A DNA stretch of 15,504 bases, taken from assembly GCA_934162265.1 (NCBI GenBank), contig CAKPHZ010000027.1, positions 1-15,504 on the forward strand. The letters run 5' to 3'. Below are positions 14,684-15,504 of this stretch, piece after piece. The stretch comes from an uncultured Bacilli bacterium (GTDB taxonomy: Bacteria > Bacillota_I > Bacilli_A > RF39 > UBA660). A program made the position numbers and the translations under genes. The first letter of the stretch is position 1, and the number at the start of each line of letters is the position of its first letter. The notes beneath the pieces are model-generated. The model worked only from the letters and a program-made list of their open reading frames with translations, was not told the DNA's origin and ran no database searches.

Positions 14684-15217
14684 CTATTTTCTATTCATAT
14701 TAATTTTATTAAGTAATTTACTATTTTCTCTTTTACTAAACAATAAAATACAAGCATTAGATATTACAATTAAACTATCTGTAATCATACCAGTATAAGA
14801 ACCAACAAAAAAGTCATAGATTATCCATAAAAAATATGAAAAAAAACCTCCTATTACTACTACAAATTTGTTAGAAAAAGTCAAACTATAACCATCAATT
14901 AAACTTGATACAACGGGAAATAAATCAAACAAAGAATGATAACTAAAATAAGATAAAATACCATAAAAAGGAATAGATAACAAAAATATAGGCTTATCTT
15001 TATCTGTTCGATAATATAGATAATCTCTCAATAACTCAAATAAACAAATAAAACTTCCACTGTAAGCACCCAATAGCCAATAATGAAAAATAAACAAAGT
15101 AGTAGAAATCAATTGAAACACTAACACCTTATTTGTATTTTTTTGATAATAACTAATAAATAAAATAATCCATGCAACAACATCTATTCCTTGTACAAAT
15201 AAAAAATAATAATTCAT
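14684..15217 (-). CDS. YgjV-family inner membrane protein
   Basis: The family (Imp-YgjV) comprises small multi-pass membrane proteins of unknown function. Seen here: 177 residues with about six hydrophobic segments (roughly 8-22, 31-48, 51-65, 76-92, 115-135, 140-160), and the family-like phrases VVAWIILFISYYQKN, FQLISTTLFIFHYWLLGAYSG, and a late GGFFSYFLWIIYDFFVGSYTG, which repeats the (hydrophobic)-G-x-Y-(S/T)-G pattern, hinting at an internal duplication. A basic C-terminal tail faces the cytoplasm by the positive-inside rule. GAGAGG lies 12 bases before the ATG, a bit far. It ends 90 bases before serS on the same strand, but serS has its own promoter. No function can be assigned. Confidence 0.75.
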   Translation of the reverse strand: MNYYFLFVQGIDVVAWIILFISYYQKNTNKVLVFQLISTTLFIFHYWLLGAYSGSFICLFELLRDYLYYRTDKDKPIFLLSIPFYGILSYFSYHSLFDLFPVVSSLIDGYSLTFSNKFVVVIGGFFSYFLWIIYDFFVGSYTGMITDSLIVISNACILLFSKRENSKLLNKINMNRK

Positions 15218-15366
15218 AGCATTAACGATCCTCTCTTATTTTCATCTTATCACAAAATAATTATATATACTAGAAATATCCTAATTTTACTTGTATGGCA
15301 ATCGCTTAAAAATTTTTACAAAAATATAGTATAATTAAATCAAGATAAAAGTGAGTTGATTTAATT

Positions 15367-15435
15367 ATGAATTTATTTGAAAAATTTGAAGTTTTAGAAG
15401 ATCCTAGAGATATAAGAGGAAAAAAATATAAATAG
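15367..15435 (+). pseudogene. Start of an ISAs1-like transposase, truncated
   Basis: The ATG at 15367 opens MNLFEKFEVLEDPRDIRGKK, which matches the N-terminal phrase of ISAs1-type transposases (xxxFxxLxDPRDxRGxxYxLxDIL). The frame stops at TAG after 22 codons, where the family would continue with L-D-I-L. No continuation is found in the other frames up to the window end at 15504, so the element is truncated or interrupted rather than frameshifted. A TATAAT at 15330-15335 lies just upstream, but the ribosome binding site is poor (GTGAG). Confidence 0.6.
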
Positions 15436-15504
15436 ACTACGGTCATAACACTTGCCTGGAGGAGCAGTTGGTTTTAAATACTTTATGTGCATAGATATTG
15501 GAAT

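Noticed and set aside
15444..15504. A frame reading ...KYFMCIDIGI at the right edge, recalling the N-terminus of ROK kinases, FtsA-like ATPases or Cas9.
   Set aside because: Only six to ten residues, no ribosome binding site at correct spacing to the ATG, and an in-frame stop upstream; no other support in the window.
1..15504. CRISPR arrays, tRNA or rRNA genes, and toxin-antitoxin or phage-defence genes.
   Set aside because: No regularly spaced repeats, no tRNA-like arms or CCA ends, and no motifs of such systems were found on either strand by reading.

Overview
The window is AT-rich DNA, judged by eye to be well under 35% GC. It carries lipoteichoic acid synthase, a class B sortase, Firmicutes-type tRNA and nucleotide housekeeping genes, and an intact pyruvate:ferredoxin oxidoreductase. 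This suggests a monoderm, anaerobic, low-GC member of the Bacillota, such as a gut-type Bacilli/Erysipelotrichia-like or Clostridia-like lineage. I cannot name the species. Tryptophan is written TGG wherever I checked, so TGA is not a tryptophan codon, yet TGA is almost unused as a stop here and TAG is common.

Left part (1-1918): a DUF402/NtdP-type nucleotide phosphatase (minus) and a class B sortase (plus) are divergently transcribed from a short promoter region. The phosphatase is followed at the window edge by a hairpin whose G-U pairs show it works on the minus-strand RNA. Positions 1919-2844 are a mobile-element graveyard. They hold the tail of an ISL3-type transposase fused in frame to a group II intron reverse transcriptase core, a scrap of intron RNA domain, a strong symmetric hairpin, and the last codons plus right terminal repeat of an IS3/IS150-type element.

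Middle (2845-7163): ltaS (minus) and tmcAL (plus) are divergent and each has a good extended -10 promoter. tmcAL overlaps tail-to-tail with a small unknown minus-strand gene. Next comes a gene for a highly charged protein with a single C-terminal membrane segment, isolated by two hairpins.

Right part (7331-15217): all genes are on the minus strand. They are nifJ (PFOR), a small unknown gene overlapped by a GNAT acetyltransferase gene, gmk, a possible 28-residue small ORF, an unknown Cys-rich protein, serS with features resembling the archaeal/eukaryotic type, and a YgjV-like membrane protein. The run small ORF-gmk-GNAT-unknown looks like one operon. At the right edge a plus-strand fragment looks like the start of an ISAs1-type transposase that stops after 22 codons.

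Functionally this is mostly core chromosome: envelope assembly (ltaS, sortase), translation fidelity and charging (tmcAL, serS), nucleotide metabolism (gmk, ntdP) and fermentative energy metabolism (nifJ), with decayed insertion elements between genes. I did not find a convincing new multi-gene system. The least explained pieces are the five unknown small genes and the chimeric mobile-element scar.
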